Positions 45,265-53,528 of a DNA stretch of 61,458 nt are shown here, in pieces; the stretch's first letter is position 1, and every line of letters begins with the position of its first letter. The stretch comes from CAWGCA01 sp963820955 (GTDB taxonomy: Bacteria > Pseudomonadota > Gammaproteobacteria > Chromatiales > Chromatiaceae). The notes under the pieces were generated by a model. It did no database searches. It was given only the letters and a program-made list of their open reading frames with translations, and was not told the DNA's origin. The translations under genes and the position numbers were made by a program. The stretch is taken from NCBI GenBank assembly GCA_963820955.1, contig CAWGCA010000013.1:1-61458 (forward strand), in the 5' to 3' direction.

Positions 45265-47532
45265 TCACAGACTCTCTCTTGTTTCCAGTGTGTACAGGTA
45301 GATCTTGTCCCAATCTCGTAGTTGCGTGGGTATCCCATCCGATACGGCAAGTGCCCTGCGCATCCACCCCCGTGCAGCGCGATATCTACCATGGTATTCT
45401 GCGGAGCGCGCGAGCAGACGCAGCGTCTTACGCGCACGCCAGTCGCCGTTCTCCATCATAGCTCGATTTATTTCCCTGAGCGTCGGCATATGGGGATTCC
45501 AACGTTCGATAGCGGTGTGCCCTAACCGACACTCAAGCAAGTTTGCACTTACGTTCAGCACTTCACTGCGGTCACCAACATCCTCGAATAAGGCGACCGA
45601 CCGCTCAAACAATGGTTGGGCCGACGCCCAACGCCCCTCAAGCAAGTATTCGTAGCCAAGGTTGTTTGTTAACCTGGCATTGGTTCGAAGATTCCCAATT
45701 TCCTGTGACCGCGCTAACAGCTGCCTGATCACGTGGCGCGAAAGCTGGTAACGACCACATGCTTCATGGAACCGATATAAAAGTATTCCAACCTGGTCCT
45801 CCACCGAGTAGTTACCAAATTCTTTCACTCGTTCGAATAACGATGTCAGTACAGGACCCACCGTGGAACTCCCGCGACCGAGTACAGGAACAGGATCTGT
45901 CGGAACAATAGAGCTGATGACGCTCGCACAATAGCGGCACACTGCAAGTGAGAGCTGACCTGTAGCGGAGATCAGAAGATGTATGTGATTCAATGCACGA
46001 CGAGGGGCCCCAGAAGCGACCGCGCGGGCTATCGGCTCGATCACAGGATCCAAATCTTCAAAGGCGGGCTCTTCAGCAGACGGCATCGGTATCCACTCAT
46101 TGCTCTCGGACAACAAAGGATCGTCGAGATGTAACATTATTCCTCTCTCATGATCGACTATATGATCCCAGTTACACGAGATGTCGGAACCCTTATGCGC
46201 AAAGCGCTCAACGCAGGCGGCGCGGATACGCGCCCTCCCTACAGACGGCGGCGCATATAACGCCCGCTCAACCGCATCAGGTGAGACAATGCGATGGTTG
46301 AGTGACCCCTCCCGGTCAAGTGCAGAGAAGATCCCACGGCCGTCCAGACGGTTGAAGTGTAGATCCGTCTCCAGCAGATGTGTTTCAGCCACGCTTTTAT
46401 CAGTACGACAATCGCTAGGGGGGGCATCTAACCGGAATTCAGGCCCTTTCTCCCCAGAGAAAGTCCATTTTATTCCTTCCGATACACATTGGCGCTTGAG
46501 CACTGCCAGCTTAGTAGGCCAGTCTAACACCCCAACCAGTGAAGACGGCGACGCTTCCAGACCATCAAGCACGGCGCGCCAGCGCTCACACACCGCGGTG
46601 GCCCAGGGCGGCATGTAAGGAGCACCAAGATCGTTCTCTACACCTTCGAGAAGTCGTCGCTGGATACCAATGGCTGTGAGACAACCTGATGGGCGCAGCC
46701 CTAATTTTGCAGTGCAGCCCACATCACCGGTGATAAGTGCTAATGCGTCCAGTGGGGATGTCAAATCTAGCCCACTCTGTGGCCGCCGGCCGGCATCTAT
46801 CTGAGCGATCAACAGCGCGGTGGTTCCAATACGCAGATAGTCAGCCACTTCAGACCACAGGCTCTCCCCAGCCAGCACATGTAAGCGTCGGTTTGGGGAT
46901 GCCGCCAACGGTTCATCTCGAGTATTAAAAATAGCACGATCGCGTGTTGAGCAATTTGAAACCTCATGCTTGAGATGGCGAACACGGGGAGAGACAACGA
47001 AGCGCAAGGAAGACGCTGTGTTGTCGAAACCTCCGGCCCCGGTGTAAATAATGCGGGTTACAAGATGTGATATGAGCTGTTCGGAAAAATGCGACTGGGG
47101 GGCATAGTGAAGATAGCTCTCGTGGCTTGCCCAGGTAGACCCCGTGCGATAATCCACATTCGCCTTCCACAGCACAGCTTCCGCTTTCTCGTTCCACTCC
47201 GACTCCATGGCCTGGGCGGCCCTCGCGAGGAGATTATCACCCGCGCGGGAAAACAACACGGCCTCTTCCGGCGTGCTGCACTCAGGAGTTGCCACCTCCG
47301 GGTGCAGCCCGACATCGAGGTACACCCGCGATCCGTTGGCGGTAAACACGTCCTTGTCATAACCGCAGTTCAGATGCGGAACGAGGTCTCTTACCTTCCG
47401 CATCAGCATATCGACACTACGCTCAGGGTCCAAACGTCGACTATTGCTACCGAGAACCGCAAAGGCGTACTCAGTTTCTATCCCGAAAATGCGCGTTGCC
47501 CGACGCAGCTCCTTGTGCTGTTCGCTCTCCAT
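45265..47532 (-). CDS. PafA-type Pup ligase with C-terminal TPR-like extension
   Basis: 755 aa. The first about 500 residues are a PafA/Dop-family glutamine-synthetase-fold ligase: RIFGIETEYAF (Mg-binding Glu pair), ANGSRVYLDVGLHPEVATPE with the catalytic Asp at residue 73, TWASHESYLHY, FNTRDEPL, RRLHVLAGE and DLDGRG-type segments, and RIRAACVERF. PafA joins the C-terminal Glu of Pup to substrate lysines using ATP. Residues about 590-755 form helical TPR-like repeats (NNLGYEYLLEGRWASAQPLFERSVALFEDVGD), which actinobacterial PafA lacks. Last gene of the operon, starting 8 bases after the Pup-like gene. No symbol is given because the hybrid context differs from actinobacterial pafA. Confidence 0.88.
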   Translation of the reverse strand: MESEQHKELRRATRIFGIETEYAFAVLGSNSRRLDPERSVDMLMRKVRDLVPHLNCGYDKDVFTANGSRVYLDVGLHPEVATPECSTPEEAVLFSRAGDNLLARAAQAMESEWNEKAEAVLWKANVDYRTGSTWASHESYLHYAPQSHFSEQLISHLVTRIIYTGAGGFDNTASSLRFVVSPRVRHLKHEVSNCSTRDRAIFNTRDEPLAASPNRRLHVLAGESLWSEVADYLRIGTTALLIAQIDAGRRPQSGLDLTSPLDALALITGDVGCTAKLGLRPSGCLTAIGIQRRLLEGVENDLGAPYMPPWATAVCERWRAVLDGLEASPSSLVGVLDWPTKLAVLKRQCVSEGIKWTFSGEKGPEFRLDAPPSDCRTDKSVAETHLLETDLHFNRLDGRGIFSALDREGSLNHRIVSPDAVERALYAPPSVGRARIRAACVERFAHKGSDISCNWDHIVDHERGIMLHLDDPLLSESNEWIPMPSAEEPAFEDLDPVIEPIARAVASGAPRRALNHIHLLISATGQLSLAVCRYCASVISSIVPTDPVPVLGRGSSTVGPVLTSLFERVKEFGNYSVEDQVGILLYRFHEACGRYQLSRHVIRQLLARSQEIGNLRTNARLTNNLGYEYLLEGRWASAQPLFERSVALFEDVGDRSEVLNVSANLLECRLGHTAIERWNPHMPTLREINRAMMENGDWRARKTLRLLARSAEYHGRYRAARGWMRRALAVSDGIPTQLRDWDKIYLYTLETRESL

Positions 47533-47540
47533 GGCGATAG

Positions 47541-47741
47541 CTACTGACCACCCGATTGGCGGGTTGCCTGCAGAAAACGTTCGCTGTCATTGGACAGGGC
47601 ACGAGCGATTGCATCATCAGCTGCCTGCAGCAACCGGTCAGCACGGGAACGCACTGCCCCAAACTCTTCGGCCCCGCCTGTGTCTAGTGGCTGCCCTGCA
47701 AATCGGGGCGGTTGTGGTCTTACTCTTTCGTTCTGACTCAT
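47541..47741 (-). CDS. Pup-like protein tag ending Gly-Gly-Gln
   Basis: 66 aa. A disordered Pro/Arg-rich N-terminus precedes an amphipathic helix ADRLLQAADDAIARAL and the tail RFLQATRQSGGQ. This follows the pattern of mycobacterial Pup: a helix with LL-x3-DD-x-I, an x-F-L/V segment, and a terminal G-G-Q that Dop must deamidate to G-G-E before ligation. The ATG overlaps the stop of the Dop-like gene (ATGA), with GGAGG about 10 bases upstream. Flanked directly by Dop-like and PafA-like genes, so the identification is strong despite its size. Pup is known from Actinobacteria and sporadically from other phyla. I am not aware of a gammaproteobacterial example. Confidence 0.88.
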   Translation of the reverse strand: MSQNERVRPQPPRFAGQPLDTGGAEEFGAVRSRADRLLQAADDAIARALSNDSERFLQATRQSGGQ

Positions 47742-49399
47742 TGATCATTACCTCCACGGTTTAAAATCGTTTCGTTACAGCGTCCCGCTGATTCCACCGT
47801 CATCCGTGTTTCTTCATCGCATTCCGCTGCACCCAATCCATCTTGGTATGTATGACCGAGGGGATCGGGTAGATGCAGGATAAGGCGTCCCTTCGCAGGG
47901 TCTACCGGTGTCAACTCGATGCGATCCCAGTCCACACCGCTGATACACTCCCGGGGTAATTTCTTAAGCAACATTGCACGGCTCCACGCCCGTGTGTCGA
48001 CCGGCGGGGTACTCTTTAAGCGCTCGATCCACGCCTCTTCGACCAGCGTTTGGGTGAGCCCAGCTCGCTCCAATGGCCAATACATGCCTTCGTCGGGATC
48101 TAGGCTGGAATAAACATGATCAAGATGTTTGGCCTCGGGTGCCGACCAGCCGAGGCCGCGATTCTCCAAGGCGCGCTGGATCTGAGCCTGTTTCAACACC
48201 CAGTCAATACGGGGTGCCAAGGCATCGAAGTCACACACCGCGAGCTTGTCGAGTGTATCCCCCCACAGATCTAGGATAAAAGCCGCACCGGGTACTAGAT
48301 CTTCGCATCCACCCGAATCGACGTAGGATCGGGCGCACTCCCAGAACATCCTCTGCAGATCAACCGCTGTAACATTGCGTCCATCCACAAGTCGCTCTTT
48401 TGCCGATAGTCCAGGATCGTGGCTGTAGCTAACGAGTGCAGCGACCGGGTCCTCCAGCATCAAGCTGATGTCCAGACAACCGGCCTCAAGCATTGAGAGA
48501 ACGATCTGCATCACCCCAACTTTCAAAAACGTGCTCACATGACACAATGTTGAGTCGTAGAAAATACAGTGAAGTCGTGCAAGACCACTGCCAGCGCCCA
48601 TGGAAAGATTGCGGGCGTGTGCACTGCCGCAGAGTGACTCGTCTCGGCTGTTGACGATCGGTCGCTTGTATGTGGTCTGGGAGCCAACGATCTGGTCGAA
48701 GAAATCGGCGCGTTGAGAGATCTGATAAGCGACGTCCGGCCGACCATTCTCGGATCCGACCTTACCCTGACCACTGAAGACAATACTAGAGACCTGATAG
48801 GCTGCAAGCTGGAACAAGGCAGGGTATAGCCGTCGAGTAAACAGGTCGTCCCAGAGACGGCGTGTCACTAGAAAACTTAAATGGCTTCCGTATGCATTGC
48901 CGAGTCCGTCGCTGGAATTTACCAACACAACAACACGCTGCCCCGGAGAACACTTGGCATTGGCCGCGAACAGCGCATCTCGGATAATACGCAACATAGC
49001 GAGCCAAGCAGCAACGAAATCGCAGGCTGAAATGACCTCCGGTGTACACACCTCCAGGTGATTCAGGTCAATATAGACACAGCCGCCATTGCTTGAAAGG
49101 TATTTGCGTCCAACGTCCTGGGGATTTTCCAAATTCGCCTTGTCTGTAGGATAGGCATTGTACAGATCAGCGCCCGATGACCCGGTCTCCACATCACCTC
49201 CCTTGGAGTCAAAGACAGGCCCATCGGCGATGCTACACACTCCGTCGACCTCTCGAAGCAGCGCCAGCGCTGCCTCACCGCCCGTTCCATTGTTTTTGTG
49301 AAGTCCATCGATCGAGTTTCCCAACTCTGCGTCGGCACCCATCAGCTTTGGCACGCATCGCGGATCACCGTCTCGCTCAGATCGGAGCCCAGATATCAT
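47738..49399 (-). CDS. Dop-like deamidase/depupylase
   Basis: 553 aa of the PafA/Dop family. Features closer to Dop are YLSSNGGCVYIDLNHLEVCTP (catalytic Asp about residue 111), GNAYGSHLSFLVTRRLW, SGQGKVGSENGRPDVAYQISQRADFF, RPIVNSRDES and SLDPDEGMYWPLERAGL. Dop deamidates Pup-Gln to Pup-Glu and removes Pup from substrates. The N-terminal metal motif, usually G-T-E-V-E-Y-G, reads LMGADAELGN, so one Glu is Asp. Starts one base after the stop of the AAA ATPase (TAA-C-ATG). Roughly the expected length of about 500. Confidence 0.85.
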   Translation of the reverse strand: MISGLRSERDGDPRCVPKLMGADAELGNSIDGLHKNNGTGGEAALALLREVDGVCSIADGPVFDSKGGDVETGSSGADLYNAYPTDKANLENPQDVGRKYLSSNGGCVYIDLNHLEVCTPEVISACDFVAAWLAMLRIIRDALFAANAKCSPGQRVVVLVNSSDGLGNAYGSHLSFLVTRRLWDDLFTRRLYPALFQLAAYQVSSIVFSGQGKVGSENGRPDVAYQISQRADFFDQIVGSQTTYKRPIVNSRDESLCGSAHARNLSMGAGSGLARLHCIFYDSTLCHVSTFLKVGVMQIVLSMLEAGCLDISLMLEDPVAALVSYSHDPGLSAKERLVDGRNVTAVDLQRMFWECARSYVDSGGCEDLVPGAAFILDLWGDTLDKLAVCDFDALAPRIDWVLKQAQIQRALENRGLGWSAPEAKHLDHVYSSLDPDEGMYWPLERAGLTQTLVEEAWIERLKSTPPVDTRAWSRAMLLKKLPRECISGVDWDRIELTPVDPAKGRLILHLPDPLGHTYQDGLGAAECDEETRMTVESAGRCNETILNRGGNDQ

Positions 49400-49400
49400 G

Positions 49401-51092
49401 TTATCTTCCCTGCCTGGCGCGATGAAGGTAACGACGTGCCATACCTGTACGATACACGGGCTCCACCGCGACCACGTCCAGATCCTGTGGCAGATCGTTC
49501 AGCATCGCACTAACGTTGGCAGGACTCAGTGTTGATGCAAGTCGATTGAGTGCATCCGCCACTGCTTCTTCCATGTCTTCAACTCTAATCCCGTGAATAC
49601 CGCCCTCTGAGTGTCGTCTGAAGGCACTGCGACGGGCCTGTAGACAAATCTGCTCGATTACCCTTCCGCTCAACATCTGACAGGCGGTGACGGTGCGCCG
49701 GGTCCCGTCGCGAAAGCGGAGTTCCGCAATGGCATTGTCGGCGTTGGGACTATAGAAGGTACCAACCGCAGCCTCAATAATGTCGTCCCGCGTGTGCACC
49801 GCCTCCGCACCGTTCGGCCCGTAGGGCAAGGTCGGCGGTAGATGAATCCTGAATATCTCACAGGCTGCCTCCTGACCCGGGCGACCAATATATAACTCAG
49901 TACCTGATATTCGTTCTAGGAGTGCCTGATCGATAAGGTCTTTCCGATTGGTCGCGGCAATAATCCCCAGCGAACCGCTCCGCAGTACCAGACCATCTAA
50001 TTCGGTCAAATAGCTACTCAGAAACTTGTCGTTGTGGTGGCCACCTACACCGCCACGGGTACGCCCGATCGAATCTACCTCGTCTATAAACAGCAAAGTG
50101 GGTCGTTCATCACGGGACAGTTCGCGGAACAATTCACGCACGTTTGCCTGCGTGGTACCGACCCAAGGACTCTCCAACTGAGCACCCTTGATGCTCGCGA
50201 AACGACATTGCTCACCGGTAGCAGCGGCAAGCGCCGAACCGATACTGCGAGCAATACTGGTCTTGCCGTTCCCCGGTGGGCCGTGCATCAGAAGTGTGTT
50301 GCCTTGAGTGAGTCCATAGCGAGCCGCCACCTCGGGTTGGGCAATGCCTTGCGTAAACAGTGAAATCGCCTGGTCAACCTCGGACGTAAGCCCTCCCAGG
50401 TGCTGTGCCGGCTGCTCAGAAAGATACTCGGTGACAAACAGCTCGCTTGAGGCACTGCTCTGAACCGGCTCAAACGCCAACATCAACTCACGGCTCCAGC
50501 GCACGTTCTCACCGGACTTGATGTGCGCATCGTGCACCCTCTTTGCCGGATGCACCAACACCTGCACGTCACGGTCTCTTAATACCAGACGCCCGTCTCC
50601 CAGCACCTGTTCCACGCTCGCTATCTCGCCCGCCTCCAGCAGATCATCTGAAGCGACACCCAGGACAGCTCTTTTCTCGGGGTCCAGGTACACTACTTGA
50701 CCAGTGGCCAGATCCTCCGCACCGATACCCTGCCCCAGGCGCAACAATTGCCGGTTACCGCCGTAAAACACCTCGGCCAACAACCCTGCATTTGTATCAA
50801 CGCAACGTAGAAACACACCCCGAATCCAGGGTGGGTCCGTAAATTTTTCAAGTTCCTTTCGAAACTCAGCCTGAATAGTGACCACCTCTTCGAAGTCACT
50901 CTTGAGTGCCGCACATCGCGTTTCGAGCTCTGCATATCTCTCAACGAGGAATCGGTCTAATGATTCGCTTATCTGGGGTGATCGCTCACGCTGCGCTTTG
51001 ATCAGTTCTATACATGCCGCCTGCTGGTCGAGTGTATTGGATCCAGAAGGTAGTAATCCATCAAAGGTATTTCTATCGGTCTCAGTACTCAT
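49401..51092 (-). CDS. Mpa/ARC-like AAA unfoldase
   Basis: 563 aa. Predicted N-terminal coiled coil (about residues 45-85), an OB-like domain (DLATGQVVYLDPEKRAVLGVA, then REQ-type DGRLVLRDRDVQVLV), and one AAA module with Walker A GPPGNGKTS (271-279), Walker B LLFIDEVDSIG (333-340) and sensor AATNRKDLID. This is the architecture of mycobacterial Mpa/ARC, which binds Pup through its coiled coil. The C-terminus ends RYLHRARQGR and lacks the Q-Y-L tail that docks ARC on the 20S proteasome. It overlaps the JAMM gene by 11 bases. Confidence 0.88.
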   Translation of the reverse strand: MSTETDRNTFDGLLPSGSNTLDQQAACIELIKAQRERSPQISESLDRFLVERYAELETRCAALKSDFEEVVTIQAEFRKELEKFTDPPWIRGVFLRCVDTNAGLLAEVFYGGNRQLLRLGQGIGAEDLATGQVVYLDPEKRAVLGVASDDLLEAGEIASVEQVLGDGRLVLRDRDVQVLVHPAKRVHDAHIKSGENVRWSRELMLAFEPVQSSASSELFVTEYLSEQPAQHLGGLTSEVDQAISLFTQGIAQPEVAARYGLTQGNTLLMHGPPGNGKTSIARSIGSALAAATGEQCRFASIKGAQLESPWVGTTQANVRELFRELSRDERPTLLFIDEVDSIGRTRGGVGGHHNDKFLSSYLTELDGLVLRSGSLGIIAATNRKDLIDQALLERISGTELYIGRPGQEAACEIFRIHLPPTLPYGPNGAEAVHTRDDIIEAAVGTFYSPNADNAIAELRFRDGTRRTVTACQMLSGRVIEQICLQARRSAFRRHSEGGIHGIRVEDMEEAVADALNRLASTLSPANVSAMLNDLPQDLDVVAVEPVYRTGMARRYLHRARQGR

Positions 51093-52194
51093 GATGTTTC
51101 TCTTGTAAGTTCAGCACACGAGCGCGTAGCGTGGTACACTCATCGCGGTGCGCATATATCGATTCCTCATCGCCTGGGAAAAGATGGCAACCCCGGGTCA
51201 CGATGCTGCCGTCTCGCCAGCCAAACCAGTCGTACCTCAGGTTCTCCTCGCCGACATCTGATATAAGTAATGCGACGCTGAATGCCGTGTCGAACACGGT
51301 GCGGTGCAGCTCACAGTCATCGCGACTAAAAAAGGGTCGAGCAAGCGCACACTGCTCTCGCATCACCGCAGCACAATGACGACAGAAATTTGGGTGGGAG
51401 TGCCACCAGCCGAGTAGTATTTCGTTCCTCCCGCGCAGAGCCAATGCGTCGCTGACCGCAGACCATGTATCTGCAGTAAAAGTCAGGTGGGAATGTCCGG
51501 CATCTGCATGCGTTGCCGGGATCTGTGCGGTTATTTCGGCCAGCAGTTCTGGACTCTCGCTGTCGCGACGAAGATAACCGATCAATATACCGCCGGTTTC
51601 GCGCTCACCGGCGGCATCGACCATTTCTGTGGCTTCGTCCAATACGCTCGATGGAACGAACACCGGAAAATCCCTGTTGCTCCAAGCACTCCGCCCCAAT
51701 CGGCTGGCTCCGGCAAGGCATCGGTCGAGGGATACGGACTCCAGCGCAAGCGTCACCGGGGTATCGTCGATGACGATATCAGATCCGGGTGACCGAGCCT
51801 GTTGGTTCCGGTCCACCAGAATCGCGCAAACGCGGTACACAAATTGTTCACCTGCCCGCAGCGTACCGTTGTTGACCATTTGCGCTGAGCTTCCCTCAAC
51901 GCACTGCTGGAAGTAGTTCCATGGAATCTCCGGTCCGTTGTATGTTGGATCCGCAGCGTCGAAGCGCACTCGAAAACCGGTCACATAGGGCGGGCCTGTG
52001 GTCTGGTCGAACACGGGCTCAACAACACCCGATCTGTGGTGAGCGGTTGCGTCAAGCGCTCCACACCTCACACCTTCCAGATGCGACCACTCCCCGGCGG
52101 GGGAAAAATCCGGGGTAAGAGAAAGTTCACCGAGGCGCCGACCTTCCAAGTCCAACGCCTCGGCAACATAGCGATGCGCACTACGCAGCAGCAT
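51082..52194 (-). CDS. JAMM/JAB metalloprotease (deubiquitinase-like)
   Basis: 370 aa. The JAMM motif is present: Glu199 in ERETGGILIGY, then GWWHSHPNF with His265 and His267, and Ser290-x2-Asp293 in FFSRDDCEL. The interval between HSHP and S-x2-D is longer than usual and contains CRHC and a further Cys, a possible extra zinc site. The first 170 residues form a separate beta-rich domain with an N-terminal RYVAEALDLEG and PWNYFQQCVEG, unknown to me. JAB proteases process Ubl precursors or cleave conjugates. Follows the Ubl gene after 30 bases. Confidence 0.85.
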   Translation of the reverse strand: MLLRSAHRYVAEALDLEGRRLGELSLTPDFSPAGEWSHLEGVRCGALDATAHHRSGVVEPVFDQTTGPPYVTGFRVRFDAADPTYNGPEIPWNYFQQCVEGSSAQMVNNGTLRAGEQFVYRVCAILVDRNQQARSPGSDIVIDDTPVTLALESVSLDRCLAGASRLGRSAWSNRDFPVFVPSSVLDEATEMVDAAGERETGGILIGYLRRDSESPELLAEITAQIPATHADAGHSHLTFTADTWSAVSDALALRGRNEILLGWWHSHPNFCRHCAAVMREQCALARPFFSRDDCELHRTVFDTAFSVALLISDVGEENLRYDWFGWRDGSIVTRGCHLFPGDEESIYAHRDECTTLRARVLNLQEKHHEY

Positions 52195-52224
52195 ATCTAA
52201 TACTCTTCGCGCAGAGTTGCATCT

Positions 52225-52509
52225 TTAGCCCGCATTAACGTTGGGATGCAGAACCACGTGATCATCCTGCTGCAACACCTCACCGACAATTTCCGTCGCA
52301 TTCAGGTGGCGCCCCTCGCGCTCCAGCCTCGGACGATATGCGTAGGGGTTTCCATCCCCATCCTTGCGCCTCAGCCTCAATCTATTCACCAAAGTCTCGA
52401 TCCATTCTCCAACTGTCGTGTTAGGTGGCACTTGCACTCGCTCAGATCGCTGACCGGTCACGTCCGAGGCTCTTACACACAGATCATCGAAAGCTACAAC
52501 TTGTCCCAT
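52225..52509 (-). CDS. ubiquitin-like beta-grasp protein, C-terminal Ala-Gly
   Basis: 94 aa. Predicted beta-grasp order: a first hairpin (VVAFDDLCVRASD), a second strand VQVPPNTTVGEWIETLVNRL leading into the helix, YRPRLEREGRHLN and the final strand DDHVVLHPNVNAG. A Ubl assignment rests on this pattern and on direct linkage to E1, E2, RING and JAMM genes. It ends in Ala-Gly with no residue after, so it may be made mature. YukD-like Ubls are known in RING-containing bacterial operons and this may be one. GAGAGGAG precedes the ATG strongly. Confidence 0.75.
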   Translation of the reverse strand: MGQVVAFDDLCVRASDVTGQRSERVQVPPNTTVGEWIETLVNRLRLRRKDGDGNPYAYRPRLEREGRHLNATEIVGEVLQQDDHVVLHPNVNAG

Positions 52510-52594
52510 GATTCACTCCTCTCAAGATAACGATGGACACATTAACCGATGGCGTGCCCAACCATCCGGGGAAGAACACCCTCCCCTTTTTTCC
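52510..52594 (-). promoter_or_regulatory. spacer with hairpin before the Ubl gene
   Basis: The only gap in the operon larger than 30 bases. On the minus strand GGGGA pairs with TCCCC across GGGTGTTCT near 52,560-52,585. It could adjust Ubl expression relative to the upstream genes or be a processing site. It is not followed by a T-run, so it is not a clear terminator. Confidence 0.4.
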
Positions 52595-53527
52595 TCACCT
52601 TCCCCAGGATGCACCCTGCATCACCAGATAGGCCCTCGCTAATGAATGGTCGCCCGCCAGCATATCCAACTCTGATGCTGCCCGCTGACAGGCGAAAGTC
52701 AACGCCGACAACGCATTGTTAAATGCTTCGATATACACTGGCATTTGCAGTGTCACCTCAAGCGCGGCAGCGATCCGCCCACCCTCCTCGGTAGCCGTTG
52801 ACCTAACCAGATGCACGCTTCCGGCGGTGCGTAACAGCGCAATGACCAGGGCTGCACGGCAAGCTGGAGCCCTGTCGCCATCTTCAATTCCTGCCAGACC
52901 TACGCTAATTCTGACAGCGTTAGCCTCGGCCGTAGCCACCGCATGGAACACACCAGCCTCCCTGTTTGGCAGCTCTATGACTACTTCGTCAGACGTGCTC
53001 TGTACCCTGGCCTTACAACCTGCCAACCTGCACAGCTCCGTGATATCCAACTCGATAGATGCGGACGACTGATCAACCTCCTTTGTATAAAAGCCACTGG
53101 TAGTGGTTCGCACACCCGCTGCGCAGTGTGCTACGTCGGCACAGGCCCGCTTGATCCATTCGATGAGCAACGTACGGGAGTCACTACTAGATTGAAGGAC
53201 CGGGTATTCAGCACGGATCCACACTTCATTCCGGCCAGGGGACAACACTGCCCGTGCACCGGATATCGGTGAAAACCCTGGATTCAGAAGCGTCCGGGTC
53301 CGTCTTAGCATGCGGGCGAGTCGCGTAACCCTGCAGCCGGGAATGGTCCGCTCCACCACAAGCCAATTGGGATCAGTGGTGATTGTCGTACGCGCCTTGT
53401 TCTCATCTGTACCTGCTAGCAACCAGCTATTGGAATCAGCTTTAGTAATCTGCCCGTCCAGTTTTTCAAGACACTCGTGAACCCAATGTCCAGCATGGTC
53501 AGAACGTTTTAGTGAAAAAGCCGCCAT
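52595..53527 (-). CDS. conserved-position protein of unknown function in the tagging operon
   Basis: 310 aa, cytoplasmic. I do not recognise the family. It appears to consist of two similar halves: strand patterns NWLVVERTIPG and NEVWIRAEYPVLQSS with a following amphipathic helix (LLIEWIKRACADV), then DEVVIELPNREAG, AVRISVGLAG and a C-terminal helix (EAFNNALSALTFACQRAASELDML). This alternation resembles the YbjN/type III chaperone-like fold, but it is only a guess. GGGAGAG precedes the ATG at 53,527, one base after the E2-like stop. Its place between E2 and Ubl suggests a chaperone or scaffold role. Confidence 0.6.
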   Translation of the reverse strand: MAAFSLKRSDHAGHWVHECLEKLDGQITKADSNSWLLAGTDENKARTTITTDPNWLVVERTIPGCRVTRLARMLRRTRTLLNPGFSPISGARAVLSPGRNEVWIRAEYPVLQSSSDSRTLLIEWIKRACADVAHCAAGVRTTTSGFYTKEVDQSSASIELDITELCRLAGCKARVQSTSDEVVIELPNREAGVFHAVATAEANAVRISVGLAGIEDGDRAPACRAALVIALLRTAGSVHLVRSTATEEGGRIAAALEVTLQMPVYIEAFNNALSALTFACQRAASELDMLAGDHSLARAYLVMQGASWGR

Positions 53528-53528
53528 C

